Part shown: positions 6,608 through 15,950 of the stretch, piece by piece
How positions within the stretch are numbered: the stretch's first letter is position 1
How the letters are laid out: every line of letters begins with the position of its first letter
DNA from: DAISKN01 sp964553925
GTDB taxonomy: Bacteria > Acidobacteriota > Vicinamibacteria > Marinacidobacterales > SMYC01
DNA length: 64,000 nt
Assembly (NCBI GenBank): GCA_964553925.1
Contig: CAZKNR010000328.1
Span: 9,053-73,052, forward strand
Direction: 5' to 3'
Translations under genes and position numbers: made by a program
Notes under the pieces: generated by a model
Seen by the model: the letters and a program-made list of their open reading frames with translations, nothing else
The model's database searches: none
What the model was told of the DNA's origin: nothing

Positions 6608-8086
6608 ATGCGAACGGGCTCTTTCATCGACGGAGAATGGATCCAGCCGTCGTCCGCCTCTTCCGGACGAGTGGTTAAGAACGTGAATCCCGCCGATCGC
6701 GGCGACGTGATCGCCGAGTTCTCGATGGCGACGGCGAAGGACGCCGAGCGTGCCATCGAGGCGGCGCGGAAGGCCTTCGAGAAATGGCGCAAGGTGCCCG
6801 GGCCGGAGCGCGGGCGGGTCCTGTGGCGCGCCGCCGACATCGCGCGCGCCCGGGTAGATGAGATCGCGCGCCTCATGACCCGGGAAGAAGGAAAGATCCT
6901 GAAGGAGGCCCGGGGCGAGGTGATGAAGGGTATCTCTCTCATCGAGTACTACGCGGGCGCCGGCTTCCGCATGGGAGGAAAGACGCTCCCCTCCGAGGCC
7001 CGAAACACCTTCACCTACACCATCCGCCAGCCCGTCGGGGTCGTCGCTTTGATCTCTCCCTGGAACTTCCCTTGGGCGATCCCGGTCTGGAAGTCGGCGC
7101 CGGCCCTGGTCGCGGGAAACGCGGTGGTCTTCAAGCCGGCCACCCTCACCCCCTCGACGGCGACAATTCTCGCCGAGATCTACGCCGAGGCCGGGCTCCC
7201 TCCCGGGGTCTTCAACGTTGTCGTGGGCTCGGGCTCCGAAGTGGGTGAGACTCTCGTCAATTCGCCCCACATTCCCATCATCTCCTTCACCGGCTCGAAC
7301 TCGATCGGCACCGACCTCTACGTGAAGGCGGCGTCGAGAGGGGCGAAGGTCACCTGCGAGATGGGGGGGAAGAACGCGGTCATCGTGATGTCCGACGCCG
7401 ACCTCGACAAGGCGGCGCTCGCGATCAAAGACGGCGCCTTCGGCTCGACCGGCCAGCGCTGCACTGCGACGTCACGGGTGATCGCCCTCGAGGACATGAA
7501 AGACGCTCTCGTCGAGCGGCTCGTCGAGCACGCGCGGAAGATCCGAATCGGCAACGGTCTCGACGAGAACGTCGACATGGGGCCCGCCGTCGACGAAAGC
7601 CAGCTCAAGACGAACCTCGACTACATCGAGATTGCGAAGTCCGAAGGAGCGAAGCTTCTCACCGGAGGCGGGAGACCCAAGGGGCTCGAGAACGGCTATT
7701 TCGTCGAGCCCACGATCTTCGACGGGGTCGACGCGGGGATGCGCATCTTCCAGGAGGAGGTGTTCGGGCCGGTCCTCGCGGTCTCGACGGCGAAAAACTT
7801 CGAGGAGGCGATCCGCATGGCGAACTCCGTCTCGTTCGGCCTCACGACCTCGATCTTCACCCGGGACGTGGAGCAGGTGATGCGCTTCGTCGAGGACGTC
7901 GAGTGCGGGATGGTGCACGTCAACGAGCCCACGATCGGAGGGGAAGCCCAGTTGCCCTTCGGCGGGGTCAAGGCCACCGGGGTCGGCGAGCGCGAGATGT
8001 CGGAGGAGGGCCTGAACTTCTTCACCGAGCAGAAGACGGTCTTCGTCAACTATTCCGGCGAGGCCGGGAGACAGATGTTTCGCTGA
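6608..8086 (+). CDS. NAD(P)-dependent aldehyde dehydrogenase
   Basis: 492 aa, full-length ALDH. It has the PWNFPW substrate/cofactor segment, the FTGSNSIG nucleotide-binding loop, catalytic Glu in CEMGGKNAV and catalytic Cys in GQRCTATSRV (about residue 285), and the C-terminal EEVFGPVLAV motif. GKNAV and GQRCTATS resemble 2,5-dioxovalerate (alpha-ketoglutarate semialdehyde) and related semialdehyde dehydrogenases, so it may oxidise a semialdehyde made by the nearby catabolic enzymes. GGGAGG lies about 7 nt before ATG. Divergent from the hydantoinase gene. Confidence 0.93.
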   Translation: MRTGSFIDGEWIQPSSASSGRVVKNVNPADRGDVIAEFSMATAKDAERAIEAARKAFEKWRKVPGPERGRVLWRAADIARARVDEIARLMTREEGKILKEARGEVMKGISLIEYYAGAGFRMGGKTLPSEARNTFTYTIRQPVGVVALISPWNFPWAIPVWKSAPALVAGNAVVFKPATLTPSTATILAEIYAEAGLPPGVFNVVVGSGSEVGETLVNSPHIPIISFTGSNSIGTDLYVKAASRGAKVTCEMGGKNAVIVMSDADLDKAALAIKDGAFGSTGQRCTATSRVIALEDMKDALVERLVEHARKIRIGNGLDENVDMGPAVDESQLKTNLDYIEIAKSEGAKLLTGGGRPKGLENGYFVEPTIFDGVDAGMRIFQEEVFGPVLAVSTAKNFEEAIRMANSVSFGLTTSIFTRDVEQVMRFVEDVECGMVHVNEPTIGGEAQLPFGGVKATGVGEREMSEEGLNFFTEQKTVFVNYSGEAGRQMFR

Positions 8087-8228
8087 GCCCCTGAAAGTGT
8101 TTCGTTTTTCGACACTCTCGCCGTTTTGTCATCGAATCTAGCCGCGGTCCGATCAGCGACCTTCGGACGCGAGGACGTAAATCGCATATTTGCAGCGGCT
8201 TGGTCTGGCCTTCCCACTTTCCGCGACA

Positions 8229-8243
8229 TGGCCCGGTCTTTGC
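8229..8243 (+). promoter_or_regulatory. Sigma-54 (-24/-12) promoter
   Basis: TGGCCC-N5-TTGC, with GG (8230-8231) and GC (8242-8243) separated by exactly 10 bp, differing from the TGGCAC-N5-TTGC consensus at one base. It lies in non-coding DNA 45 bp before the start of the small gene at 8288, with a strong ribosome binding site in between. Confidence 0.7.
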
Positions 8244-8287
8244 ATTCGGCTAAGCCAGTTCTGCCAGAGTCACCAGGGAGGTGGGTC

Positions 8288-8488
8288 ATGACGGAGACGG
8301 ACATCCTCGGAGTCAAAGGAACACGTTGCACCGTCTCTCTCGAGGCCTGCGAGAACGGGGCCAGCCCCAAGACCCGCCTGAAGGCTCTTCTTCGGGATCG
8401 AACGGGCGTGCACGTAGTGAGCCGCGTCTTCGACAGCCTCGACGAGGCACTCGCCTACGCCAACACCTTGTACCAGACGGCGGCCTGA
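8288..8488 (+). CDS. Small hypothetical protein behind a sigma-54 promoter
   Basis: 66 aa (MTETDILGVKGTRCTVSLE...), no signal peptide or membrane segment, one Cys pair (positions 14 and 21), helical C terminus. I do not recognise it. The start is fixed by AGGGAGG 6 nt upstream of ATG 8288; the frame remains open upstream, but the sigma-54 promoter at 8229-8243 predicts a transcript start near 8255, which excludes an earlier start. It converges on the luciferase-like gene, separated by a single base. Regulation by sigma-54 suggests a condition-specific role, for example nitrogen or envelope stress. Confidence 0.75.
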   Translation: MTETDILGVKGTRCTVSLEACENGASPKTRLKALLRDRTGVHVVSRVFDSLDEALAYANTLYQTAA

Positions 8489-8489
8489 T

Positions 8490-9482
8490 CTACTCGGCGA
8501 AGGTGTCGATCATCAAGAGCGGGTCTCCGAGGGGATAGAGCACCGGGCAGGTCGCTCCGCGCTTCACGTACTCGGCGACCCGAGCCCGCGCCTCCTCCGG
8601 CGTTCCCGTGGCGGTGATGCCGAGTACGAGTTCGTCGGGGACGTGCTGCATCGCCGCTCTCACCTGCTCCTTGGTGGCGGGCCAGCCGAGGATCGACTGA
8701 ATCTTCCGGACCGTCTCTTCGCTCACTCCCGAGGCTTTCGCGATATGGGGCTGCTGCGCGAGGTACTGGGTGATGAGACCCTTCGCTCCCTCGATAGCGC
8801 GATCCCGATCGCGGTCCACGGAGCAGACGATGAGCTGGGGACGATCGATGTCCTCGAGCGACCTCCCGGCGCGCGCGGCGCCTGTCGCCAATAGTTCGAG
8901 CGCCCGGTCGTTGTACGAGGGGGGAACGCAGTAGTTGAGGAGGCATCCGTCGGCGATCTCACCGGTAAGCTCCAGCATCTTGTCCCCGGTGGCGCCGATG
9001 AAGACCGGGACGTGGCGGGGCTCGCGCCGGCCATGGATCACGTCGAGCTCGATCCCGTGGACCTTGTGGAACTCTCCCTCGAAGGTGACGTTCTCCATTC
9101 GGAGAAGCCTGCGGAAGATATCGATCGTCTCCCGCATGGCGGCGAGCGGCTTTCTCCTTACGATCCCCACGTTCTGCGCCAGCGGATCCCACCAGGCACC
9201 GATGCCGCAGAGGATCCGGTTGGGCGCGAGGTCGTCGAGGGTGAGAAACGTCGCCGCGAGGAGGCCAATGTTCCGCGTCCAGTTGTTGATGACGCCCGAG
9301 CCGACCTGGATGCGCGACGTGACGGCCGCGTAGGCCGCCATGGGCACGACGGCGTCGCGGACGAGCCGGCTTTCCGCCTGCCACACCGCTTCGAACCCCC
9401 GCTCTTCGGCGTACTTCGCGTAGCGGATGCAGTCGGCGAGGGGGTGGGCGTCTTGAAGGTAGAGAGCGACCCGTTTCGTCAC
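8490..9482 (-). CDS. LLM-class (luciferase-like) flavin-dependent oxidoreductase
   Basis: 330 aa, luciferase-like TIM barrel related to methylene-tetrahydromethanopterin reductase (Mer) and other F420 or FMN enzymes. Visible features are AKYAEERGFEAVWQAE at the N terminus, VGSGVINNWTRN, LAPNRILCGIGAWWDPLAQNVG and PVFIGATGDKMLELTGEIADG. Whether it uses F420 or FMN cannot be decided from sequence alone. GTG 9482 overlaps the stop of the preceding PLP-enzyme gene (GTGA), so the two are translationally coupled. Substrate unknown. Confidence 0.87.
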   Translation of the reverse strand: MTKRVALYLQDAHPLADCIRYAKYAEERGFEAVWQAESRLVRDAVVPMAAYAAVTSRIQVGSGVINNWTRNIGLLAATFLTLDDLAPNRILCGIGAWWDPLAQNVGIVRRKPLAAMRETIDIFRRLLRMENVTFEGEFHKVHGIELDVIHGRREPRHVPVFIGATGDKMLELTGEIADGCLLNYCVPPSYNDRALELLATGAARAGRSLEDIDRPQLIVCSVDRDRDRAIEGAKGLITQYLAQQPHIAKASGVSEETVRKIQSILGWPATKEQVRAAMQHVPDELVLGITATGTPEEARARVAEYVKRGATCPVLYPLGDPLLMIDTFAE

Positions 9483-10885
9483 GCTCGCTCGCCTCGAAGC
9501 GCCCGAATCTTCTCGTCCACTTCCGCGACTTTTTTCTGATGGGCGATCCACCACCCGGGGTCGCGCTGGGCGTCGAGCTCCTCGACGGTCTTTCCCTGCT
9601 GCTCCACCCAGGTGTAGTACTTGAGGTTGTGCCACCGGTTCCGGTTTTCAACCGTGCCTTCCTGAATCCAGCCGGCTCCGGCGCCGTGGAAGATCCCCGA
9701 AACCCGGGCCTCCGCCCCCGCCTGGTCCATCACCCCTTCTTTCTGGGTGAGCCACTCCATGACGCTTCGATAGCGGCTGATGTCGTCGGTCAAGACGGTG
9801 ACCACCACGTCGCGCTTGCCGAGACCGTAGTACTTCGCCGTCTTGATCGCGCCGAGGAGATTACAGACGCCGCTGATGCCGAAGATCGACGAAAGCATCG
9901 ACAGGTCCTCGGGCGATACACCAAAGCGGGTCTCCATCACCCGTCGTCCCGCCTCTTCGGTGAAGAGCTGAAGTCCGCGGACGGAGGACATGTCGTCGAT
10001 GCACATGAGCGCGTCCATGTTGGAGACGTGATGGATCCAGGTGACGTGCTTGTCGCCGATCCCCTGGATCTCGTGCGAGCCGTAGCCGTTGTCGTAGAGA
10101 GTCCGGCACTGGATGGGCTCGAGGCCGACGATCTTGTGCTCGGGCCAAATTTGCTTCAGACGATCGCCCGCGGCGATGGTGCCAGCACTTCCCATCGACG
10201 AAACGAAGGCGGCGATGCGGCCGTCGCCGACGCCCTTCTCCCGGAGGCGGGAGGCGAGCGCTTCGACACTCCCGCCCGTCACCTCGTAGTGGAAGCGGTA
10301 GTTCCCCATCACCTCGAACTGGTTCAGCACCCGGACGCCGGGATCCTTCCGGAGCTCCCAGGTCTTGTCGTAGATCTCCTTGACGTTCGACTCGCTTCCC
10401 CGGGTCTTCACTACCTCGGCGCCGAAGCTCTCGATGAGCTCGAAGCGCTCGCGGCTCATGCCCTCGGGGAGCACGACCACGCTGCGGCAGCCGAGACGCC
10501 CGCCCACCCAGGCGCCGCCGACGCCGTAGTTGCCGGTGCTGGGCCAGACGAGGCGGTGTCTTCGGGGATCGACTGTCCCCTCGACGATGAGCTCGGCGAG
10601 GACCGAGTACGCGGCTCCCACCTTGTGGCTTCCGGTGGGAAAGTCGCGGCTGTAGATGGCGACGATGGGAGCTTCGACTCCCGTGATCTCCCGCGGCACG
10701 ACGAAGTGCCGGACCTCGTCGTCCGCACCGTACCAGTGGACGTTATACAGGTTTATCGGATCGAGCGGATCGGCATCCCGCGCCGCGCGCGCGCGGCTTT
10801 TGACCTCCGCCGGCTGGGTCCACGGCTCGCGCATTTCCGAAAGCGTGGGACCGAGTGGTTCTGAAAGGCGGGAAGTCGTCGTCAT
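9479..10885 (-). CDS. PLP-dependent fold-type II enzyme, cysteine synthase-like
   Basis: 468 aa, tryptophan-synthase-beta/cysteine-synthase superfamily. PLP lysine is in GSHKVGAAYS; the substrate loop is WPSTGNYGVGGAW; the phosphate-binding Gly/Ser loop is probably SSMGSAGTIAAG. Long N- and C-terminal extensions compared with CysK (about 310 aa) point to a separate subfamily of unassigned reaction, probably a beta-elimination or replacement on an amino acid. It sits 8 bp behind clpB and is coupled by GTGA to the luciferase-like gene. Confidence 0.85.
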   Translation of the reverse strand: MTTTSRLSEPLGPTLSEMREPWTQPAEVKSRARAARDADPLDPINLYNVHWYGADDEVRHFVVPREITGVEAPIVAIYSRDFPTGSHKVGAAYSVLAELIVEGTVDPRRHRLVWPSTGNYGVGGAWVGGRLGCRSVVVLPEGMSRERFELIESFGAEVVKTRGSESNVKEIYDKTWELRKDPGVRVLNQFEVMGNYRFHYEVTGGSVEALASRLREKGVGDGRIAAFVSSMGSAGTIAAGDRLKQIWPEHKIVGLEPIQCRTLYDNGYGSHEIQGIGDKHVTWIHHVSNMDALMCIDDMSSVRGLQLFTEEAGRRVMETRFGVSPEDLSMLSSIFGISGVCNLLGAIKTAKYYGLGKRDVVVTVLTDDISRYRSVMEWLTQKEGVMDQAGAEARVSGIFHGAGAGWIQEGTVENRNRWHNLKYYTWVEQQGKTVEELDAQRDPGWWIAHQKKVAEVDEKIRALRGERA

Positions 10886-10893
10886 CCTTGTTT

Positions 10894-13491
10894 CTACCCT
10901 GTGGCCTTGCTGAACATGAACGCTCCATCGGAATCCACGTCGGCCAGGATCCGGTCGCCCTCGCGGAACTCACCCTGCAAGAGGTGCAGCGAGAGCTCGT
11001 TCGAGATTCGCTGCTGGATGAGGCGTTTCAGCGGCCGGGCGCCGAAGATCGGGTCGTATCCGTCCTCGGCCAGGCGCTTCTTCGCGGCGTCCGTCAGCTC
11101 CAGCGTGATTTTTCTGTTCTCGAGGAGCTCCTGAAGCCGCTTCAGCTGGATGTCCACGACCTTGACCAGATGCTCCCGGCTGAGGGGGCGGAACACGATC
11201 ACTTCATCGATGCGATTGAGGAACTCCGGCCGCAGGCGGTCGCGCAGCTCCTCGAGCACTCGGGTGCGAACGGCGTCCTGGCTCGCGCCCTTCTGAGTCA
11301 TCTCCTGGATCGCATGGCTCGCGATGTTCGACGTCATGATGATGACCGTGTTGCGGAAGTTTACCACCCGGCCCTGCCCGCTCGTCAGCCGGCCGTCGTC
11401 CAGAACCTGGAGGAGAACGTTGAAGACGTCGGGGTGCGCCTTCTCGATCTCGTCGAACAGCACCACGCTATAGGGTTTGCGCCGTATGGCCTCCGTCAGC
11501 TGCCCGCCCTCCTCGAAGCCAACGTAGCCCGGAGGGGCGCCGATGAGCCGCGCGACGCTGTGCTTTTCCATGTACTCCGACATATCGATGCGAATCATCG
11601 CCTGGTCGTCGTCGAACAAAAACTCCGCGAGCGCCCGCGCGAGCTCGGTCTTGCCGACACCGGTCGGTCCCAGGAAGAGAAACGAGCCTAGGGGCCGGTT
11701 CGGGTCCTGGAGGCCCGCGCGCGCCCGGCGGATAGCGTTCGAAACCGCCCGCACCGCCTCCTCCTGCCCGACCACGCGCTGGTGGAGGCGCTCCTCCATC
11801 TTTATCAGTTTTTCGACCTCGCCTTCCAGGAGCTTGCTCACCGGGACCCCGGTCCACTTGGAAACGACGGCGGCGATGTCCTGGGCGTCGACCTCCGTCT
11901 TGAGCAGGGTCTTGCCGCCCGCGGAGAGCTCGGCCTCCGCTTTCGCCAGCTCCTGCTCGAGCTTCGGCGCCTTTCCGTACGAGAGCTCGGCCGCTTTGTT
12001 GTAATCGAGCTCGCGCTGCGCTTGTTCGATCTCGACGCGGGTCTGGTCGAGCTCCTCTTTGATGCGGCGCATCCTCTGGGCAACTTCGCGCTCGCGCTGG
12101 AGCTGCGCGTCGAGGGCGCTTCGCTGCTCCTTCAAATCCGCGAGCTCGCGCTCGATGCGCGACAGGCGCTCCTTGCTCGCGGCATCGCGCTCCTTCTTGA
12201 GCGCCTCCCGCTCGATCTCGAGCTGCATCATCCGCCGCTTGAGATCGTCGAGCGCCTGGGGGTCGGAGGTGATCTCCATCCGGAGCCGCGCCGCGGCCTC
12301 GTCCATCAAATCGATCGCCTTGTCGGGGAGGAAACGGTCGGCGATATACCGATCCGAGAGCACCGCCGCGGCAACGATGGCCGCGTCGGAGATGCGGACT
12401 CCATGGTGGGTCTCGTACCGCTCTTTCAATCCGCGGAGGATGGAGATGGTGTCCTCTACCGTCGGCGGCTCGACCACCACCGGCTGGAAGCGACGCTCGA
12501 GGGCGGCGTCCTTCTCGATGTGCTTCCGGTACTCGTCCAGGGTCGTGGCGCCGATGAGGTGGAGCTCGCCTCGAGCCAGCATCGGCTTGAGCATGTTGGA
12601 AGCGTCCATCGCCCCTTCGGCCGCGCCAGCGCCCACGACGGTGTGGAGCTCGTCGATGAACAGGATGACGTCGTCTCGCTCCTGAATCTCCTTCAGCACC
12701 GCCTTCAAGCGCTCCTCGAACTCGCCGCGGTACTTGGCGCCGGCCACGAGAGCGCCCATGTCGAGGGCGATCCCCTTCTTGTCCTTCAGCGACTCGGGCA
12801 CGTCCCCGCGGACGATCCGCTGGGCGAGGCCCTCCACGATCGCGGTCTTCCCGACGCCCGGCTCGCCGATCAGGACGGGATTGTTCTTCGTCCGCCGGCT
12901 CAGGATCTGAATCACGCGGCGGATCTCGTCGTCGCGGCCGATGACGGGGTCGAGCTTGCCCTTGCGGGCGAGATCCGTCAGGTCGCGGCCGTACTGCTCG
13001 AGCGCCGCGTACGTTCCCTCGGGGGTCTGGCTGGTCACGCGCTGCGTGCCCCTTACCTCGCGCAGCGCCGAAAGCAGGCTGTCCCTTGTGATTCCGGCGT
13101 CCTTGAGGATGCGCTGAGCCGCGCCCCCGGCGTGATCGAGGCTCGAGAGCAGCAGGTGCTCGGTCGAAACGTACTCGTCGCCGAAGGTTTTGAGCTCGTC
13201 ATGGGCGCGGACCAAGACCGTGCGGAGACGAGGCGAGATACCGGGCTCCCCGCTCGCGCCGCTGACCCGCGGGAGCTTTCCGATCTCCGCCCGTACCTGC
13301 TGCACGAGCGCGCCCGTTCTGACGTTCATCTTGGCGAGGACCTGAGGAACGACTCCCTCCGGCTGCTCCAGAAGCGCGAGCAGCAGGTGCTCCGGCTCGA
13401 CCTGGCTGTTTCCGTTGCGCTCGGCGATGCCTTGCGAGGCCTGGGTTGCCTCCTGCGATTTCTGGGTGAAGCGGTTGATGTCGAAAGCCAT
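10894..13491 (-). CDS. clpB: ATP-dependent disaggregase ClpB
   Basis: 865 aa, the usual ClpB length. Order: Clp-N repeat domain (EPEHLLLALLEQ and STEHLLLSSLD), first AAA domain with Walker A GEPGVGKT (about residue 207), a long coiled-coil middle domain rich in Glu, Arg and Lys (about residues 410-525), second AAA domain with GPTGVGKT (about residue 607), and a C-terminal D2-small domain. It has no ClpP-binding loop that I can see. It threads aggregated proteins together with DnaK. GGGAGG lies 6 nt before ATG. No CIRCE element and no convincing sigma-32 promoter are visible in the 59 bp shared with the divergent peptidase gene. Confidence 0.98.
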   Translation of the reverse strand: MAFDINRFTQKSQEATQASQGIAERNGNSQVEPEHLLLALLEQPEGVVPQVLAKMNVRTGALVQQVRAEIGKLPRVSGASGEPGISPRLRTVLVRAHDELKTFGDEYVSTEHLLLSSLDHAGGAAQRILKDAGITRDSLLSALREVRGTQRVTSQTPEGTYAALEQYGRDLTDLARKGKLDPVIGRDDEIRRVIQILSRRTKNNPVLIGEPGVGKTAIVEGLAQRIVRGDVPESLKDKKGIALDMGALVAGAKYRGEFEERLKAVLKEIQERDDVILFIDELHTVVGAGAAEGAMDASNMLKPMLARGELHLIGATTLDEYRKHIEKDAALERRFQPVVVEPPTVEDTISILRGLKERYETHHGVRISDAAIVAAAVLSDRYIADRFLPDKAIDLMDEAAARLRMEITSDPQALDDLKRRMMQLEIEREALKKERDAASKERLSRIERELADLKEQRSALDAQLQREREVAQRMRRIKEELDQTRVEIEQAQRELDYNKAAELSYGKAPKLEQELAKAEAELSAGGKTLLKTEVDAQDIAAVVSKWTGVPVSKLLEGEVEKLIKMEERLHQRVVGQEEAVRAVSNAIRRARAGLQDPNRPLGSFLFLGPTGVGKTELARALAEFLFDDDQAMIRIDMSEYMEKHSVARLIGAPPGYVGFEEGGQLTEAIRRKPYSVVLFDEIEKAHPDVFNVLLQVLDDGRLTSGQGRVVNFRNTVIIMTSNIASHAIQEMTQKGASQDAVRTRVLEELRDRLRPEFLNRIDEVIVFRPLSREHLVKVVDIQLKRLQELLENRKITLELTDAAKKRLAEDGYDPIFGARPLKRLIQQRISNELSLHLLQGEFREGDRILADVDSDGAFMFSKATG

Positions 13492-13550
13492 AGCAACCTC
13501 CCGTCCATGGGAACGTGCAATAATAGCTCTCCACGAGGTGGGATTTTTCT

Positions 13551-15176
13551 TTGGTGCGACTCCGCTCGATGCTGGTTGCCTCGTTTCTCGTCGCGACCGC
13601 CGCCGTCGCTCTCTCCGATACCTACCCGCGTCAGCCGGGGGTCGATGCGCTTCACTACGCCTTTCATCTGACGCTGACGGACGAGGCCGACGTCATCGAG
13701 GGTGAAGGAGTCTTCGATCTCCGGTTCGTTCAGGACGGAGTGACCTCGGTCGCTCTCGATCTGGTGAACGTGAAGGACGGCAAGGGGATGACCGTGAGCT
13801 CCGTCGCATGGGGCGATGTCCCGGCGGAGTTCGATCACCGGAACGACAGGTTGTCCGTGACCTTGTCGAGTCCATCCCTGGCCAATGAACGCCGGAAGCT
13901 CGTCGTTCGATACCGGGGAACGCCTGCCTCCGGCCTTCGCATCGGGCCGAATCTCCATGGGGAGCGCACCTTCTTCAGCGACAACTGGCCGAACCGGGCG
14001 CGCCACTGGCTCCCGACGATCGATCATCCTTACGACAAAGCTACCTGCGAGCTCATCGTGACCGCGCCCTCCCACTACCAGGTCGTCTCGAACGGTCTCC
14101 TCGTGGAAGAGACCGACCTTCCTTCGGCGACGCGCCGAACCCACTGGAAGCAATCGGTGCCGATCGCGACGTGGCTATTCGTCCTGGGCGCCGCCCGCTT
14201 CGCCGTCGAGCACTACGACGAAGTTGGCGGACGTTCCCTTGAAACGTGGGTCTATCCAAAGGACAGAGAAAAAGGATTCCGCGATTTCTCGTACCCCACG
14301 CGGCAAGCGCTCGAGTTTTTCACCGAGTCCATCGGCCCCTACGCCTACGAGAAGCTCGCGAACGTGCAGTCCGCCAGCATCGGCGGCGGCATGGAGGCGG
14401 CGACGGCGATCTTCTACGGTGAGGACCTGGTGAGGGGAGACCGAAGCCCGCGCCTCCGCGACATCATCACCCACGAGATCGCCCACCAGTGGTGGGGCAA
14501 CGCTGTCACCGAAGCCGACTGGAACGACGTCTGGCTCTCCGAGGGGTTCGCCACTTACTTTACGCTTCTATTTCGCGAGCATACCTACGGCCGGGACGAC
14601 TTCGTGCGGGGCCTCGAGGACGCCCGCCGCCGGGTCCTCGAGTTCCACCAGAAAGAGCCTGGATACCGCATCGTTCACGAGAACCTCGACGACATGACGC
14701 AGGTGACCACGAGCCAGACCTATCAGAAGGGCGCGTGGGTGCTTCATATGCTCCGGGGGGTTATCGGCGACGACGCCTTCTGGCGGGGAGTTCGGGCCTA
14801 CTACGCCGAGTTCTCGTCCCGAAACGCGACCACCGCCGATTTCCGGCGAGCGATGGAGGAGGCGTCGGGACGCGATCTCGCGCGGTTCTTCCGCCAGTGG
14901 CTCGAGCGGGGCGGGCTTCCGCGCGTCGAAGGCGGGTGGCGCTATGCGGGGTCCGGGCTCGAGATCGATCTCCGCCAGACGCAGGAGGGGGAGCCGTTCG
15001 AGCTCGAAATTCCGGTCGTTTTCGAGCTCGAGGCGGGCTCGCCCCCGCGGGTCGTGAAAGTGCGCATGACGGAGCGCGAGGCACGCGCGACAATCCCGAT
15101 CGAAAGCGCACCTCGAGCTGTGGATCTCGACCGGGAGCTCTGGGTGCTAATGGAGCCGGCGTTCGTTCGAAGGTAG
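13551..15176 (+). CDS. Secreted M1-family zinc metallopeptidase
   Basis: 541 aa. An N-terminal signal peptide (LRSMLVASFLVATAAVALS) directs export. The M1 catalytic domain shows HEIAHQWWG with the downstream Glu in WLSEGFATYF, that is HExxH-x18-E. The exopeptidase motif is GGGMEAATA, where classical aminopeptidases have GAMEN, so terminal-amine specificity may be altered. The C-terminal ERAP-like domain is absent. TTG 13551 and GTG 13554 are both possible starts, with AGGTGG upstream. Divergent from clpB. Confidence 0.92.
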   Translation: MVRLRSMLVASFLVATAAVALSDTYPRQPGVDALHYAFHLTLTDEADVIEGEGVFDLRFVQDGVTSVALDLVNVKDGKGMTVSSVAWGDVPAEFDHRNDRLSVTLSSPSLANERRKLVVRYRGTPASGLRIGPNLHGERTFFSDNWPNRARHWLPTIDHPYDKATCELIVTAPSHYQVVSNGLLVEETDLPSATRRTHWKQSVPIATWLFVLGAARFAVEHYDEVGGRSLETWVYPKDREKGFRDFSYPTRQALEFFTESIGPYAYEKLANVQSASIGGGMEAATAIFYGEDLVRGDRSPRLRDIITHEIAHQWWGNAVTEADWNDVWLSEGFATYFTLLFREHTYGRDDFVRGLEDARRRVLEFHQKEPGYRIVHENLDDMTQVTTSQTYQKGAWVLHMLRGVIGDDAFWRGVRAYYAEFSSRNATTADFRRAMEEASGRDLARFFRQWLERGGLPRVEGGWRYAGSGLEIDLRQTQEGEPFELEIPVVFELEAGSPPRVVKVRMTEREARATIPIESAPRAVDLDRELWVLMEPAFVRR

Positions 15177-15182
15177 CACTCG

Positions 15183-15950
15183 ATGCCAACTGGCTACGAT
15201 GATCCGGGAGAGGCAGCCGTCGTGCCCTCGCCGTTTCCGGGAATGGACCCGTACCTCGAGCATTTCGACCTCTGGCCAGACGTCCATAACAGCTTGATCG
15301 CCGCTGTCGCCAACGAGCTGTCGCCGATCCTGAGACCGCGATACTACATTGCCCTCGAGGAGCGCACATACTTGAGTCAGGTTGTGCTGAGGAAAATCCA
15401 CGCCGACCCCCCCGTGGTTGTAACCAGCGGAGGCCCCGCCGTTGTCGAGATTGTGCTTCCCATGGCGGAGCCGGTGCGCGAAACGTATCTAGAGGTGCGG
15501 AGTGTTCCCGCGGGGGAGGTCGTGACAGTGATCGAGTTCCTGTCGCACGCGAACAAGCGTCCAGGTACCGGCCGCGCGCTGTACCTGGAAAAGCGGGAAG
15601 CGGTCCTGTCGGCGCGGACCAATCTCGTGGAGGTGGACCTGCTGCGGGGCGGAGCGCCCATGCCGACTCTTGGTCCTCTGGTGGTCTCCGACTACGCCGT
15701 CCTGGTGAGCCGCCCGCACCGCCGCCCCAAAGCGGACCTCGTCGCCTTCGGGGTCCGGGATCCAATCCCGACGTTCCCGCTCCCGCTGCGGAAGGGGGAA
15801 GAGGAGCCGATGGTTGATCTGGGCCGCGTGCTCCACGCTCTCTACGACCGAGCGAGCTACGACCTTCGCATCGATTATCGCCGAGAGACCGTTCCGCCGC
15901 TTTCGCCTGCAGACACGGAGTGGGCGTCGGGGCTTCAACTCCGACACTGA
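15183..15950 (+). CDS. DUF4058 family protein
   Basis: 255 aa. Contains the DUF4058 signature SPFPGMDPYLE followed by LWPDVHNSLIAAVANELSPILRPRY and the later VVTVIEFLSHANKRPG, which resembles a PD-(D/E)xK-like core strand. Function unknown; the family is common in cyanobacteria and planctomycetes, often in many copies, and may be nuclease-like. GAAGG overlapping the peptidase stop serves as ribosome binding site. Its 3' end overlaps the converging hypothetical gene by 16 bp. Confidence 0.88.
   Translation: MPTGYDDPGEAAVVPSPFPGMDPYLEHFDLWPDVHNSLIAAVANELSPILRPRYYIALEERTYLSQVVLRKIHADPPVVVTSGGPAVVEIVLPMAEPVRETYLEVRSVPAGEVVTVIEFLSHANKRPGTGRALYLEKREAVLSARTNLVEVDLLRGGAPMPTLGPLVVSDYAVLVSRPHRRPKADLVAFGVRDPIPTFPLPLRKGEEEPMVDLGRVLHALYDRASYDLRIDYRRETVPPLSPADTEWASGLQLRH

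Noticed and set aside
13492..13550. Heat-shock control site (CIRCE or sigma-32 promoter) upstream of clpB
   Set aside because: No TTAGCACTC-type inverted repeat and no CTTGAAA-type -35 could be seen in the short gap; only a weak TATTAT box.
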